The position numbers were made by a program, and so were the translations under genes. A DNA stretch of 64,000 nt from contig JAJPXC010000125.1 of the NCBI GenBank assembly GCA_021205635.1, forward strand, positions 1-64,000, read 5' to 3'. The notes below the pieces were generated by a model, which was given only the letters and a program-made list of their open reading frames with translations, was not told where the DNA came from and searched no databases. This DNA is from Bacteroidales bacterium. GTDB lineage: Bacteria; Bacteroidota; Bacteroidia; Bacteroidales; Muribaculaceae. Below are positions 1 through 7,094 of the stretch, piece by piece; positions within the stretch are counted from its first letter, which is position 1, and every line of letters begins with the position of its first letter.

Positions 1-2
1 TT

Positions 3-224
3 AATGATTTTTTTTGCCTTAGCCACCTGTCTCATTTTGCGGGGGCATTACAGAACACCTATCGCCTAACCTCCATGGAAGAGCCTGGAGATGAACGCTT
101 GAAGCAACTGATGCGGAAGTGGCTGAGGACGCTCGAGCAAGCTGCCAACGTGCAGCACAACGTGTTGCCTCGGGAATCTCCCAAGCGGCTGATACATCAT
201 GCGCCTACGTGGAAGCCACATTAA
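3..224 (+). CDS. Possible C-terminal end of a gene cut by the window edge
   Basis: One frame is open from the left edge to a TAA at 222-224 and codes for about 73 residues, with an internal ATG at 75. The composition is basic and helical (segment KQLMRKWLRTLEQAANV). I do not recognise the family. It ends 12 nt before the zeta-toxin remnant, which is where an antitoxin partner would lie, but nothing in the sequence shows that role. A minus-strand ORF over the same bases looks like its shadow. Low confidence that it is a real gene. Confidence 0.25.
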   Translation, partial: NDFFCLSHLSHFAGALQNTYRLTSMEEPGDERLKQLMRKWLRTLEQAANVQHNVLPRESPKRLIHHAPTWKPH

Positions 225-236
225 CCCGCCTTCGCA

Positions 237-554
237 ATGCATGACAATTGTCATCGGCCAGTCCTTATAATTGTTGCCGGGCCCAATGGATCGGGCAAAA
301 CCTCCGTCACGCATAAGATTTCTCGCTATGACAAATCGGTTGGCAATTGCGTTGCCATTGCTCCTTATGTCGATCGATTGTATGTCTATGACAACTCTAT
401 AGACAATGATGAGGCAAGGCTATTGTTCCGTTTTAACGAAGGGAAATTAGCCAAACAATACTATTCCGATTTACCGAATGGGCTATACCAATTTTTGAAC
501 GCAAGAGGTAAGATTTCGATTTACCTTTTCCAGCCCGGTGGTATTAATGGTTGA
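237..554 (+). pseudogene. Zeta-toxin family ATPase remnant with the middle deleted
   Basis: The first ~25 residues carry a P-loop (VAGPNGSGKTS) as in zeta-toxin/UDP-N-acetylglucosamine kinase-like proteins. Directly after it comes a segment typical of the C-terminal part of the same family (RLYVYDNSIDNDEARLLF). Family members are about 190-200 residues, so roughly 100 central residues are missing although the frame is kept. The last ~15 residues look like read-through of unrelated sequence. The loss should remove the substrate-binding core, so I call it an inactive remnant. I compared it with the family from memory, without an alignment. Confidence 0.6.
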
Positions 555-591
555 ACCTCGATATTGAGGCCCAACCAATAACTATTCAGCC

Positions 592-951
592 ATGTACCCT
601 CACGTCAATCTCAATAACGACAGCTTGCGGTTGATCGAGAACATTCTCGTCAACGCCAAGCGGCACCCCATGTATTGGGGCTACGATATCAACCTTAACT
701 ATGCGGCCGGTTATGGGGCAGGAGCCATCGGCATAGACATCACCCGCAACGGCCAACCCGTGAACCTGTTCCTGTTCTACCCGGCTTGGGGCAGCGGCAA
801 GATCGAATCGGTTGCCATCTACGGCTCCCAACTCGCCGGCCACAAACGCGCAATCGAAGGCTCCATGACCATCTTCGGTCTGCCCGTCGAGGACGTGGAG
901 TGGGACCAAGGCATCGAGCGCTTCCTCGACGTAACCCTCCAAGACTATTAA
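592..951 (+). CDS. Hypothetical protein, 119 aa
   Basis: A 119-residue soluble protein without signal peptide or membrane segment. It contains a hydrophobic central stretch (GYGAGAIGIDITRNGQPVN) and an acidic C-terminus. I do not recognise a family. The stop is 3 nt before the ATG of the DUF5715 remnant, and that gene overlaps the next membrane protein by 4 nt, so the three form an apparent operon. A long minus-strand ORF over the same region is a shadow. Real coding is likely because of the tight packing. Confidence 0.55.
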   Translation: MYPHVNLNNDSLRLIENILVNAKRHPMYWGYDINLNYAAGYGAGAIGIDITRNGQPVNLFLFYPAWGSGKIESVAIYGSQLAGHKRAIEGSMTIFGLPVEDVEWDQGIERFLDVTLQDY

Positions 952-954
952 GCC

Positions 955-1283
955 ATGCGCATCCTCAAAATCATCCCCGGCTTCATCGCCGTGGCCATCC
1001 TCTGTCAATGCTGTACTCCCAAGGTCGAGCCGCAAAGGGAATACGTGACCCAGCCTGTGGACACCGTCCGCAACTACGCAGCCACGTTCAGCGACAATCA
1101 AGCAACGCTGTCACCAACTCTTGCCATCTGTTTGGCACGACATTTGATATATCCTACGCACGGATGACCGACCAACAGAAGCAAGCCCTTGCGTGCGTGC
1201 TCCAGAGCTTACGACGCGGCGGCTACTGCTACGTGAAGTACGAGATTAACCAACCCTGTTTCCACATTACCGCCCGACAATGA
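955..1283 (+). pseudogene. DUF5715-like lipoprotein, deleted and frameshifted
   Basis: The N-terminus is a lipoprotein signal (MRILKIIPGFIAVAILCQCC). The frame then runs to a TGA at 1165-1167 with meaningless sequence at its end. In the neighbouring frame from about 1095 to the stop at 1281-1283 there is a recognisable tail (CHLFGTTFDISYARM, then GGYCYVKYEINQPCFHITAR) matching the C-terminal part of Bacteroidetes DUF5715 proteins, which resemble M15-type peptidases. The central domain of well over 100 residues is absent and the junction shifts frame. The stop overlaps the ATG of the next gene (ATGA at 1280), which suggests an old operon. Not functional as annotated. Confidence 0.6.
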
Positions 1284-1834
1284 CCTACATAATCTTCGCC
1301 GCCGTCGCCGCTCTGCTCTACGGCATGGCACAACTGTTCCACATCACATATTTCACGGCCAACATTCTGGTCTACTACGTGTTAATCCCGCTGTCATGGG
1401 CGTTCATGATCGACCGTGTGATAGGTTGGAATGTACCTTGGCTCACGATCGCCTTCACTGTATGCTGGATCTTAGTTTTCATACTCACTGCCCAACACCT
1501 TCAGGAGTGGTGCGCCACGGTATTCAAGAAGTCGGTTGACTTCCTGCTGTGGTTCAAGCGTTGGAAGTGGAACTACTACGAGGCATCGGTCTACATCTGC
1601 GTGTGGCTGCCGTTGTTGGTTTATGTGGCTCTTGCTGCATTGCTATTCTGGCGACACCCCGAGTGGAACTGGCGACCGTGGGCCATCGGCCTCGGTTGCT
1701 TCATCGCCGTGGCCATTCTCAGCGAGCGACCCGTCAAAGCCCTCGCCCTCCGCTGCGCACCATGGCTCATCGAGCACTACCACCTTGACCCCAACCTCAC
1801 CCACCAGCTCGAAAATTTTCTCAACAAAGATTGA
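1280..1834 (+). CDS. Membrane protein of unknown function, 184 aa
   Basis: Codes for 184 residues with about five hydrophobic segments (near residues 3-20, 27-45, 54-72, 105-122 and 132-148), so an inner-membrane protein. The segment between the third and fourth helices is rich in Lys and Trp (FKRWKWNYYEAS). The start overlaps the stop of the DUF5715 remnant by 4 nt, implying translational coupling. The C-terminal ~30 residues are soluble. I recognise no domain. It appears intact, unlike its upstream neighbour. Confidence 0.7.
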   Translation: MTYIIFAAVAALLYGMAQLFHITYFTANILVYYVLIPLSWAFMIDRVIGWNVPWLTIAFTVCWILVFILTAQHLQEWCATVFKKSVDFLLWFKRWKWNYYEASVYICVWLPLLVYVALAALLFWRHPEWNWRPWAIGLGCFIAVAILSERPVKALALRCAPWLIEHYHLDPNLTHQLENFLNKD

Positions 1835-1903
1835 TCCGCCCATTTACCTTTTCCCTCGGCCGGGTATAAAGTGGCGTGTTTAACCTAAAAAGAAAGGAGA
1901 AAG

Positions 1904-2182
1904 ATGGAAGAAAAGAGAGAGTTGTTTTTGTTTTACGGCCATAAGGGGTCGGTGAAGAAGGCTTGTTTCAGCCAGTGGTTCATCCGCGAGTTTGAGGTTG
2001 ACGGAGTGAAGTATTGCTGCATGGAGCAGTACATGATGGCCCAGAAAGCTTGGATGTTCCGCGACGTGAAGAGGTTGTCGCAGATTCTCAGCTCCAAGGA
2101 TCCCAAGATCTGGCTTGGTCAAAACCTATTGGGCTATGCCCTGACAAGGGTGAAAGAGACCCTCCAAGCCTCGGAGAAGTAA
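1904..2182 (+). pseudogene. NADAR (YbiA-like) protein remnant with in-frame deletion
   Basis: Residues 1-65 match the start of NADAR proteins, N-glycosidases acting on riboflavin-pathway intermediates or ADP-ribosyl groups (LFFYGHKGSVGKA-type start, then CCMEQYMMAQKAW). At about residue 68 the sequence jumps to the family C-terminal motif (GQNLLGYALTRVKETL). NADAR proteins are about 150-160 residues and this one is 92, so the middle is missing in frame. A good ribosome site (AAAGGAG, 1895-1901) precedes the ATG. Translation is plausible but activity is not. Confidence 0.65.
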
Positions 2183-2184
2183 TC

Positions 2185-2472
2185 TTAAGAGGATTTGGGA
2201 AGGGTATCCATAGAGGGTATCCTCCCAAATCTGACATCGGGATTCAGACCTCGGGCGACATCGATGATCAGCTTGACGCGGGCGAGACATTCGCGGGCGC
2301 GGTTGCGTAGCCATGAGGCACCTCTGGGAGTGTGGGCGTTGTAGGCGATGGCGTCCACGCCGAGATATCGGGCTTGGTACAAAGCCCGCTCGTTGTGGTA
2401 CTTTTGGGAGATGAGCAAGACGGAATCTTGACGCTCATTGCTGCTGGGTTTGCCGGTTGAGAATCTCGATTG
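2185..2472 (-). pseudogene. C-terminal fragment of a SanA/ElyC-like (DUF218) protein
   Basis: The open frame begins just after a stop at 2473-2475. It contains a segment typical of the end of SanA/YdcF-family envelope proteins (LLISQKYHNERALYQARYL, then RNRARECLARVKLIID). The N-terminal membrane anchor and the first half of the domain are missing, and there is no convincing ATG. SanA homologues are about 220 residues while about 90 remain. The 3' end is 2 nt from the end of the convergent NADAR remnant. Decayed gene end. Confidence 0.5.
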
Positions 2473-2527
2473 TTATGTGGTCGAAAGTGCCGAAGAAGAA
2501 GTCATCGATATCGTTGGATAGTGCCAT
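2435..2527 (-). other. 30-codon ORF, possible gene-start remnant
   Basis: A short ATG-initiated frame (MALSNDIDDFFFGTFDHITI and ten more residues) lies on the minus strand and overlaps the upstream part of the SanA-like fragment in another frame. It looks like real coding sequence rather than a shadow, but is too short to place in a family. It may be a gene start joined by deletion to the SanA-like tail. Weak support. Confidence 0.2.
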
Positions 2528-2538
2528 GCCTCGGAATG

Positions 2539-2748
2539 TTACAGGCTTTCGTAGTAGGAGCGGATCTTGGCGGCCATGAGTTGGCGGCGCTCGGTGAGGA
2601 AGCGGTCGTAGTCGTCGAGTCCCATCTCGAAGATGTCGGAGGGGATACAGTTGGCGGAGCTAAAGGCCATGTGGGTCGTGGTATATTTCTCTTGTTCCAT
2701 TTGCGAGGTATGATGTGTTGAATGGTATTTTCGCCGATTGGTTGACAA
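2539..2748 (-). pseudogene. C-terminal gene remnant, family not identified
   Basis: The last ~45 of 69 codons look like a genuine protein end (SDIFEMGLDDYDRFLTERRQ followed by a basic tail, KIRSYYESL). The first ~20 residues are low quality, so the original start is probably lost. I do not recognise the family with certainty. It lies upstream of the 30-codon ORF and the SanA-like tail on the same strand, and its upstream neighbour on the plus strand is also only a gene end. Confidence 0.3.
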
Positions 2749-2754
2749 AAGTAA

Positions 2755-2976
2755 TCATTATCCGATGGCACGCAATGCAAAATCCCCAAAAATTTCGACG
2801 AGGCTCTCACCACCCTCGGCAAGAAGGTTCCCGACCTGGGCGACTACACCGACTCCAACGGCCTCATCGATTACACCGCCGACGTCAACCCCCAGCTCTA
2901 CGCCCTCTTCGGCATCACCCCCGACCAGCAAGCCTACAACCACGGCCACTCCCGCGCCGAGCGCGCCAACAAGTGA
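2755..2976 (+). pseudogene. C-terminal gene remnant without a start codon
   Basis: This frame is open from a stop at 2752-2754 to a TGA at 2974-2976 and has no ATG. The text reads as a natural protein end (NFDEALTTLGKKVPDLGDYT, then NPQLYALFGITPDQQAY) with the codon preference of the neighbouring genes. ORFs in the two other frames and on the minus strand over the same bases are repetitive shadows. I cannot name the family. It appears to be the last ~65 codons of a gene whose body has been removed. Confidence 0.35.
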
Positions 2977-3030
2977 CACAAAGGCTGCAAATAATCTTGC
3001 CCAAGCGCTGGCGTTTTCAAAGATTAGCCT

Positions 3031-3038
3031 TAACTTTG
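3031..3038 (+). promoter_or_regulatory. Bacteroidetes-type -7 box
   Basis: TAACTTTG matches the TAnnTTTG consensus and lies about 75 nt before the small membrane ORF at 3115. It sits between partly complementary arms (CTGGCGTTTTCA at 3008-3019 and a TGAAAA...CGCCAG segment ending at 3053), which could be an operator. No clear -33 box. Confidence 0.35.
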
Positions 3039-3114
3039 TGAAAACTAACGCCAGATGATTGACGCTCCAAATTCGACATCATCTACCACCGATTAAAAGA
3101 ATCCAATTAAGATT

Positions 3115-3330
3115 ATGGCAACATATACTCAGAAACAAAGTCTCAGCTGGGGCACAACACTGATAACCATTTGTATCGTTCTCCTTTTCGCAGCCATATG
3201 CCTTTGGGGCAAGTCATGGGAGGATGGCTTGGGATGGGGATTGGCCATCAAGCTCGTCGACGGCAAGTGCTACGTTATCTCCTGCCAAGATCCAGCGGCT
3301 TTGGCGGAAATAATCACTGATCACAAATAA
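3115..3330 (+). CDS. Small membrane protein, 71 aa, possibly internally deleted
   Basis: Residues 13-32 form one membrane helix (TLITICIVLLFAAICLWGKS). The rest is a short soluble part (GLAIKLVDGKCYVISCQDPA) that resembles the last strand and helix of a bacterial PH-like domain, where a phrase of this kind is common. If so, the central part of that domain is absent and this is another shortened gene. A -7 box precedes it. The stop is 14 nt before the reductase gene, so they may be co-transcribed. Confidence 0.45.
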   Translation: MATYTQKQSLSWGTTLITICIVLLFAAICLWGKSWEDGLGWGLAIKLVDGKCYVISCQDPAALAEIITDHK

Positions 3331-3344
3331 ACCTTTGAAAAATA

Positions 3345-4040
3345 ATGAGACCTTATATCATCTGTCACATGGTCGAGAGCCTTGACGGGCGCATCAACTG
3401 CGACATGACCGAGAAGATAGAATCGGGTGACGAGTACTATACTGCGCTTGACGCGTTGAACTGCGATTCGTCGCTCTCGGGCAAGATCACTTCTGTGTTG
3501 CACTACGCAACAGGTGAGTTTGAAAGCAAAGGTACGCCCATTGGCCGGATTGTCTGGCACAAGGCAATGGAGGGCGTGGGCTTTGACATTATCACCGACA
3601 CTCGCGGCACACTATGCTACGATGACAACATGAACGGCGACAAGAATATGCTAATCCTCATGTCGGAGCAGGCCACCGATGATTATCTGGACTACTTGAA
3701 GTCTCAGGGCATATCCTATCTCGTTGTCGGCAAGGAACGCATCGACCTGCAAGCGGCAATGGAACTGCTGTCTGAGCATTTCGATGTGAAGCGACTGGCC
3801 GTCTGTGGCGGCGGCAATATTAACGGCTCGTTCCTGCGCGAGGGTCTGCTTGATGAAATCAGTATGCTGATAGCCCCAGGTATAGATGGCCGCAAGGGCA
3901 TGACCGCCTCGTTTGATGGTGCAACTATGGACATTGAGCCGTCGCGGCTGTCGCTTCAATCACTGGAGCGTATGGGCGATAGCGTCTGGATGAGATATAC
4001 TACAACGACCACATCCAAGAATGCTTTTGCCGAAACATAA
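3345..4040 (+). CDS. RibD C-terminal domain / dihydrofolate-reductase-like oxidoreductase
   Basis: Codes for 231 residues covering the RibD-C fold found in pyrimidine-reductase (RibD C-terminal) and DHFR-like proteins. The start MRPYIICHMVESLDGRINCD carries the typical SLDGRI motif. The nucleotide-binding region includes LAVCGGGNINGSFL near residue 155, followed by LLDEISMLIAPGIDG. There is no deaminase domain, so it is a stand-alone reductase-like enzyme, expected cytoplasmic and NADPH-dependent. Substrate unknown. It appears intact, unlike most genes to its left. Confidence 0.85.
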   Translation: MRPYIICHMVESLDGRINCDMTEKIESGDEYYTALDALNCDSSLSGKITSVLHYATGEFESKGTPIGRIVWHKAMEGVGFDIITDTRGTLCYDDNMNGDKNMLILMSEQATDDYLDYLKSQGISYLVVGKERIDLQAAMELLSEHFDVKRLAVCGGGNINGSFLREGLLDEISMLIAPGIDGRKGMTASFDGATMDIEPSRLSLQSLERMGDSVWMRYTTTTTSKNAFAET

Positions 4041-4077
4041 ATAACATCATCACAGGAGAATAAACAAATAGAAGAAT

Positions 4078-4452
4078 ATGGCGAAAATTCATCACATAGG
4101 ACTGTATGTCACGGATTTGGAGGCGGCTCGTGACTTCTTCCAAAAATATTTTGGAGCCGAGGCGGGAGAGATGTATGAGAATCCCCGCAAAGGCTTCCGC
4201 TCTTATTTGTTGACGTTCCCTGAAGACTCACGGTTGGAGCTTATGACACGCGAAGGGGTGGACTCCAACAAGGCTCTTGGCCAATGCCATATCTCTTTCA
4301 GCGTTGGTAGCAAGGAGGCCGTTGACGCCCTCACTGAACGCCTTCGTCATGACGGCTATGAGGTCTTTGACGGCCCCCGCACCACCGGCGACGGCTACTA
4401 CGAAAGCTCCATCATCGGCATTGACGGCAACATAATCGAGATAACCATATAG
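4078..4452 (+). CDS. VOC-family (glyoxalase/bleomycin-resistance fold) protein
   Basis: 124 residues with two beta-alpha-beta-beta-beta units. Candidate metal ligands are in the expected places: His in HHIGLYVTDLEAARDFF near the start, Glu in RLELMTREG, His in CHISFSVG, and Glu in the final GNIIEITI. Members are lactoylglutathione lyases, dioxygenases or drug-binding proteins, and the substrate cannot be told from sequence. It lies 37 nt after the reductase gene in the same direction, so they are probably one transcript. Start chosen at the ATG that begins the fold. Confidence 0.85.
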   Translation: MAKIHHIGLYVTDLEAARDFFQKYFGAEAGEMYENPRKGFRSYLLTFPEDSRLELMTREGVDSNKALGQCHISFSVGSKEAVDALTERLRHDGYEVFDGPRTTGDGYYESSIIGIDGNIIEITI

Positions 4453-4454
4453 AG

Positions 4455-4562
4455 ATGCGTAAGTTCATTATAACCGGTGATGGCGAGCTACGGCTCGGCG
4501 ACGTGAACATGCACAAGGACTTGTTGCGGTCAGGCGAGACGTGCGTAGGCGGCGGGTATTAA
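4455..4562 (+). pseudogene. N-terminal stub (35 codons) of a conserved Bacteroidales hypothetical
   Basis: The ATG lies 2 nt after the VOC stop. The peptide (MRKFIITGDGELRLGDVNMH, then LLRSGETCVGGGY) resembles the first third of a small conserved Bacteroidales protein that normally continues with a Trp-rich segment after the GGG. Here it stops at once, so it appears truncated. Function of the family unknown. Recognition is from memory. Confidence 0.4.
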
Positions 4563-4579
4563 GTGAAATACAAAGATAT

Positions 4580-4906
4580 ATGACATTCAACGAATATCAA
4601 AAGGAGGCACTCACCACAGCCATTTACCCGCGGGAGATGGCCTTTATAGACCCGGCTTTGGGATTGGCCGGCGAGTCGGGCGAGGTGGCTGACAAGATTA
4701 AAAAGGTTTATCGCGACCACGGCGGTGTGTTCAACGATGAGCAGCGTAGAGCCATCGCCTTAGAGTTGGGCGACGTGCTATGGCACTGCGCATCTTTGGC
4801 CCACGAACTCGGTTATTCCCTTGACGACATCGCCCGATTGAACATAGAAAAGGTTCAGTCCCGTCAGCGCCGCGGGGTAATCCATGGCAACGGTGATAAC
4901 CGATAA
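4580..4906 (+). CDS. MazG-like nucleotide pyrophosphohydrolase
   Basis: 108 residues from the ATG at 4580. The all-alpha MazG-like NTP pyrophosphatase core is present: GLAGESGEVADKIKK (first metal-binding ExxE-type pair) and ALELGDVLWH (second E...D pair). The typical ending SRQRRGVIHGNGDNR is also there. The family hydrolyses (d)NTPs to the monophosphate and pyrophosphate and is common in phages and accessory regions. Complete in length. A hairpin 24 nt after the stop probably ends the transcript. Confidence 0.85.
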   Translation: MTFNEYQKEALTTAIYPREMAFIDPALGLAGESGEVADKIKKVYRDHGGVFNDEQRRAIALELGDVLWHCASLAHELGYSLDDIARLNIEKVQSRQRRGVIHGNGDNR

Positions 4907-4929
4907 AACAGGTACCTCGCCGCAAAAGG

Positions 4930-4964
4930 CCGAGGCGCAAACGGGGGGATAGCCTGCGCCTCGG
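4930..4964. terminator. Hairpin terminator between convergent sequences
   Basis: Perfect 10-bp arms CCGAGGCGCA (4930-4939) and TGCGCCTCGG (4955-4964) around a 15-nt loop, starting 24 nt after the MazG-like stop. No clear U-tract. A minus-strand reading frame passes through it, which argues against that frame being a gene. Confidence 0.55.
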
Positions 4965-5111
4965 ATGGGGGATTAGATGGTTGCGTCCGCGGTAGAAACT
5001 GGCCCAGGCGGCGGTGAACATCACTGCGTCACTGAGGGTATCAGCCTCGTAGGTCTTGCTGCCCAGATAGCGGTTCTTCGCTGTAAAGCGGTCAATGGTG
5101 TAAGTTGCCAT
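4965..5111 (-). other. Possible N-terminal gene remnant; rest of 4965-5388 has no gene
   Basis: From an ATG at 5109-5111 about 45 codons look plausible (MATYTIDRFTAKNRYLGSKT, then a segment rich in Ala and Trp), but no stop occurs before the hairpin at 4930-4964. Beyond it the frame is Arg-rich nonsense. It may be the front of a deleted small gene. Between 5112 and 5388 I see no convincing gene; the overlapping ORFs on both strands are mutual shadows. Confidence 0.2.
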
Positions 5112-5388
5112 AACTGGATTGGTGTTAAGTTGATTTTGATTCTTTCCCTTTCTTCAAGCCCTTTGTCTGGCTTGGAGGGAAATTTCGTCGGCTCACACCG
5201 GGCATCTTCAAGGGCCATGGGACAAGGTTTGCCGCGCAATTCATCTCGACCTTGGCAACATCGCCCGATGCCCGAAATTTGCCGCATCGAAATCCTCCAA
5301 GCAAGACAATAGGTACTGGAACGAGTTATAAAAGGACAATTAAAGTGAACTAACCCAGCTTATCAGATGTTAATCCCTTAAAATATAT

Positions 5389-5433
5389 GTGGCAAAATTT
5401 GGAATCAGCTTATATATTTTGTAATTTTGCCAC
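5389..5433 (+). promoter_or_regulatory. Promoter embedded in an inverted-repeat operator
   Basis: A perfect 11-bp inverted repeat, GTGGCAAAATT (5389-5399) and AATTTTGCCAC (5423-5433), lies just before the XRE gene. A Bacteroidetes -33 box TTTG (5398-5401) overlaps the left arm. The -7 box TAATTTTG (5422-5429) overlaps the right arm. The spacing between them is 20 nt, within the usual range. A repressor bound to both arms would block both promoter elements, which fits autoregulation by the XRE protein. The boxes and repeats are seen directly; the autoregulation is inferred. Confidence 0.75.
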
Positions 5434-5452
5434 ACAAAAAGAACTTTCAGCT

Positions 5453-5794
5453 ATGAGTACTGACCAAATTATAGGCAACAATCTAAAGGAGTTGCGCAAG
5501 CGGCTGGGCTACACGCAAGAGGAGATAGCTCAAGCAATTGGCATAAAACGCGCCGCATACAGCAATTATGAGGACGGAACACGCGAGATGCCGTATGACG
5601 CCTTGGAGAAGGCGGCTGATTTCCTCGGTTGCGAGGCTTACTTGCTTTTTGAGGATTCTCCCTCGGCTAAAAACGAGATGTTTGCCACGGCATTCCGTCT
5701 AACAGGATTGACCGATAGCGATTATCAGGAGATCATCCGTTTCAAGGATATCGTGAAAACCGCAGTAAAACTTGACCGCATTGCCCATGACTAA
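5453..5794 (+). CDS. XRE-family helix-turn-helix antitoxin/repressor
   Basis: 113 residues from the ATG at 5453; an upstream in-frame ATG at 5387 lies inside the promoter/operator and is unlikely. Residues ~8-65 form an XRE/Cro-type HTH (LGYTQEEIAQAIGIKRAAYS, then NYEDGTREMPYDALEKAADF). The C-terminal ~45 residues are helical and probably mediate dimerisation or partner contact. The stop overlaps the next gene (ATG at 5787), so the two are translationally coupled. As first gene of an XRE / ImmA-IrrE / PIN set it probably binds the inverted repeat 5389-5433 and represses the operon. Confidence 0.85.
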   Translation: MSTDQIIGNNLKELRKRLGYTQEEIAQAIGIKRAAYSNYEDGTREMPYDALEKAADFLGCEAYLLFEDSPSAKNEMFATAFRLTGLTDSDYQEIIRFKDIVKTAVKLDRIAHD

Positions 5795-6488
5795 CCAAGC
5801 ACGCCGCGGCCTCGTGGAAAAACAGGTTGTGGATTTCCGAAACAAATATGGGCTTAGCGCCACAGAGCCAGTGCTGGTAAAATCGTTGCTCCTGCGTTTG
5901 GGTGTATTAACGCTCTATCGCCCATTATCGGATGGTTTCTCGGGAATGAGCCTGAAAGACCTTAAGGGCAACAGGTTTATGCTGGTCAACTCCAATGACC
6001 CTATAGGTCGACAGCATTTCACAATCGGGCATGAGTTATACCACCTGTTCGTCGAGGAGAATCCGCAGCCTCACATATGCCAACTTGGGGGCAAAAAGGA
6101 CGAAAGCGAGAAGTGCGCCGACCTATTTGCCTCTATCCTGCTCATGCCCGAAGCGGCCATTTTACAGATGATGCCCGATGAGGAGGTGGCCAATGACCGA
6201 GTGAGTATGGCTACCGTTCTTCGGCTTGAGCACTACTTCTCGGTATCCCGCACAGCTTTGCTCAATCGCCTGGAATCCATCGGTCGCATAGCTAAAAAGG
6301 ACAAGGAGGCACTCCAATCAGTGCCTGTAAAAGAGTCAGCCCAAGAGATGGGTTACGACACAGCTCTCTATAACAAGGGGAACGCCGGGTTGATAATCGG
6401 GGAACTGGGAGCCAAGGCGAAGCGCCTGTTTGAGGAAGGTAGGATTTCCGAAGGTCACTACATCGAGGTACTCAACAAATTGAATTGA
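5787..6488 (+). CDS. ImmA/IrrE-family metallopeptidase
   Basis: 233 residues from the ATG at 5787, inside the end of the XRE gene. The zinc-protease motif HExxH is present as GHELYHLFVEE near residue 80. The third ligand region is ESEKCADLFASILLMP, as usual in COG2856 proteins. Family members such as ImmA and IrrE cleave XRE-type repressors under stress and so derepress the operon. A long C-terminal helical part (residues ~150-233) follows the peptidase core. Its likely substrate is the neighbouring XRE protein. The next gene begins 1 nt after the stop. Confidence 0.85.
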   Translation: MTNQARRGLVEKQVVDFRNKYGLSATEPVLVKSLLLRLGVLTLYRPLSDGFSGMSLKDLKGNRFMLVNSNDPIGRQHFTIGHELYHLFVEENPQPHICQLGGKKDESEKCADLFASILLMPEAAILQMMPDEEVANDRVSMATVLRLEHYFSVSRTALLNRLESIGRIAKKDKEALQSVPVKESAQEMGYDTALYNKGNAGLIIGELGAKAKRLFEEGRISEGHYIEVLNKLN

Positions 6489-6489
6489 G

Positions 6490-7011
6490 ATGGAGAAAAC
6501 CAAGATACTACTGGATTCCGACGTGGTGATCCACTTTATGAAAGCTGGATGCTTCTCCGTCCTATTTCAAACGTTCCCTAACCACCAATACCTGATACTC
6601 GACGTGGTTTATGATGAACTGCGCAAACATCCCGCCACCAAGGCGTTTATTGACAAGAACTTGTACTTCTTCTCCAACCATATAAAAGCCGAAACATTCG
6701 CACCGAAGGCCGAGTACAAGAAGGAATATTTCAAGTTGCAAAGCACCTTGGGACGAGGCGAAAGCGCCTGTATGGTCTATTGCTGGGAGCATAACGACGT
6801 GTTGGGTAGCAGCAACCTTCGGGATATAAAGAGTTTCTGCGCAGCCCACGGTATAACTTATCTGACGACGCTGGATTTCCTGTATCACGCTTACACCAAA
6901 GGAATTCTTACAAAAGAAGCCTGCACAGAGTACATCGAACAGGTTAACGCCAACGGAAGTCGTCTTCCGATTGTCGAAATTGACCACTATGTCCCCAACG
7001 CAGTGATATAA
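6490..7011 (+). CDS. PIN-like domain protein, probable toxin effector
   Basis: 173 residues starting 1 nt after the peptidase gene. The arrangement of acidic residues suggests a PIN-type nuclease: Asp in ILLDSDVVIHF near residue 9, Glu in VYDELRKHP, Glu in GRGESACMVYC near residue 96, and Asp in NLRDIKSFC. PIN proteins of toxin-antitoxin systems are RNases. Here the usual small antitoxin is replaced by a repressor plus peptidase pair, so this may be a stress-released effector. The PIN assignment rests on motif order by eye; a structural search would settle it. Confidence 0.65.
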   Translation: MEKTKILLDSDVVIHFMKAGCFSVLFQTFPNHQYLILDVVYDELRKHPATKAFIDKNLYFFSNHIKAETFAPKAEYKKEYFKLQSTLGRGESACMVYCWEHNDVLGSSNLRDIKSFCAAHGITYLTTLDFLYHAYTKGILTKEACTEYIEQVNANGSRLPIVEIDHYVPNAVI

Positions 7012-7094
7012 CTGTTTACGGCTCGACGGGCTGCGCACGGCGAGCCGCGCCGGGTGCGGGTGGCTCGGTGCGGCTGGGGAACAAGAACAGAACG

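Noticed and set aside
5021..5312. Overlapping ORFs of 88 and 111 codons on opposite strands
   Set aside because: Neither has a recognisable domain, normal composition or a ribosome site; each looks like the shadow of non-coding or decayed DNA.
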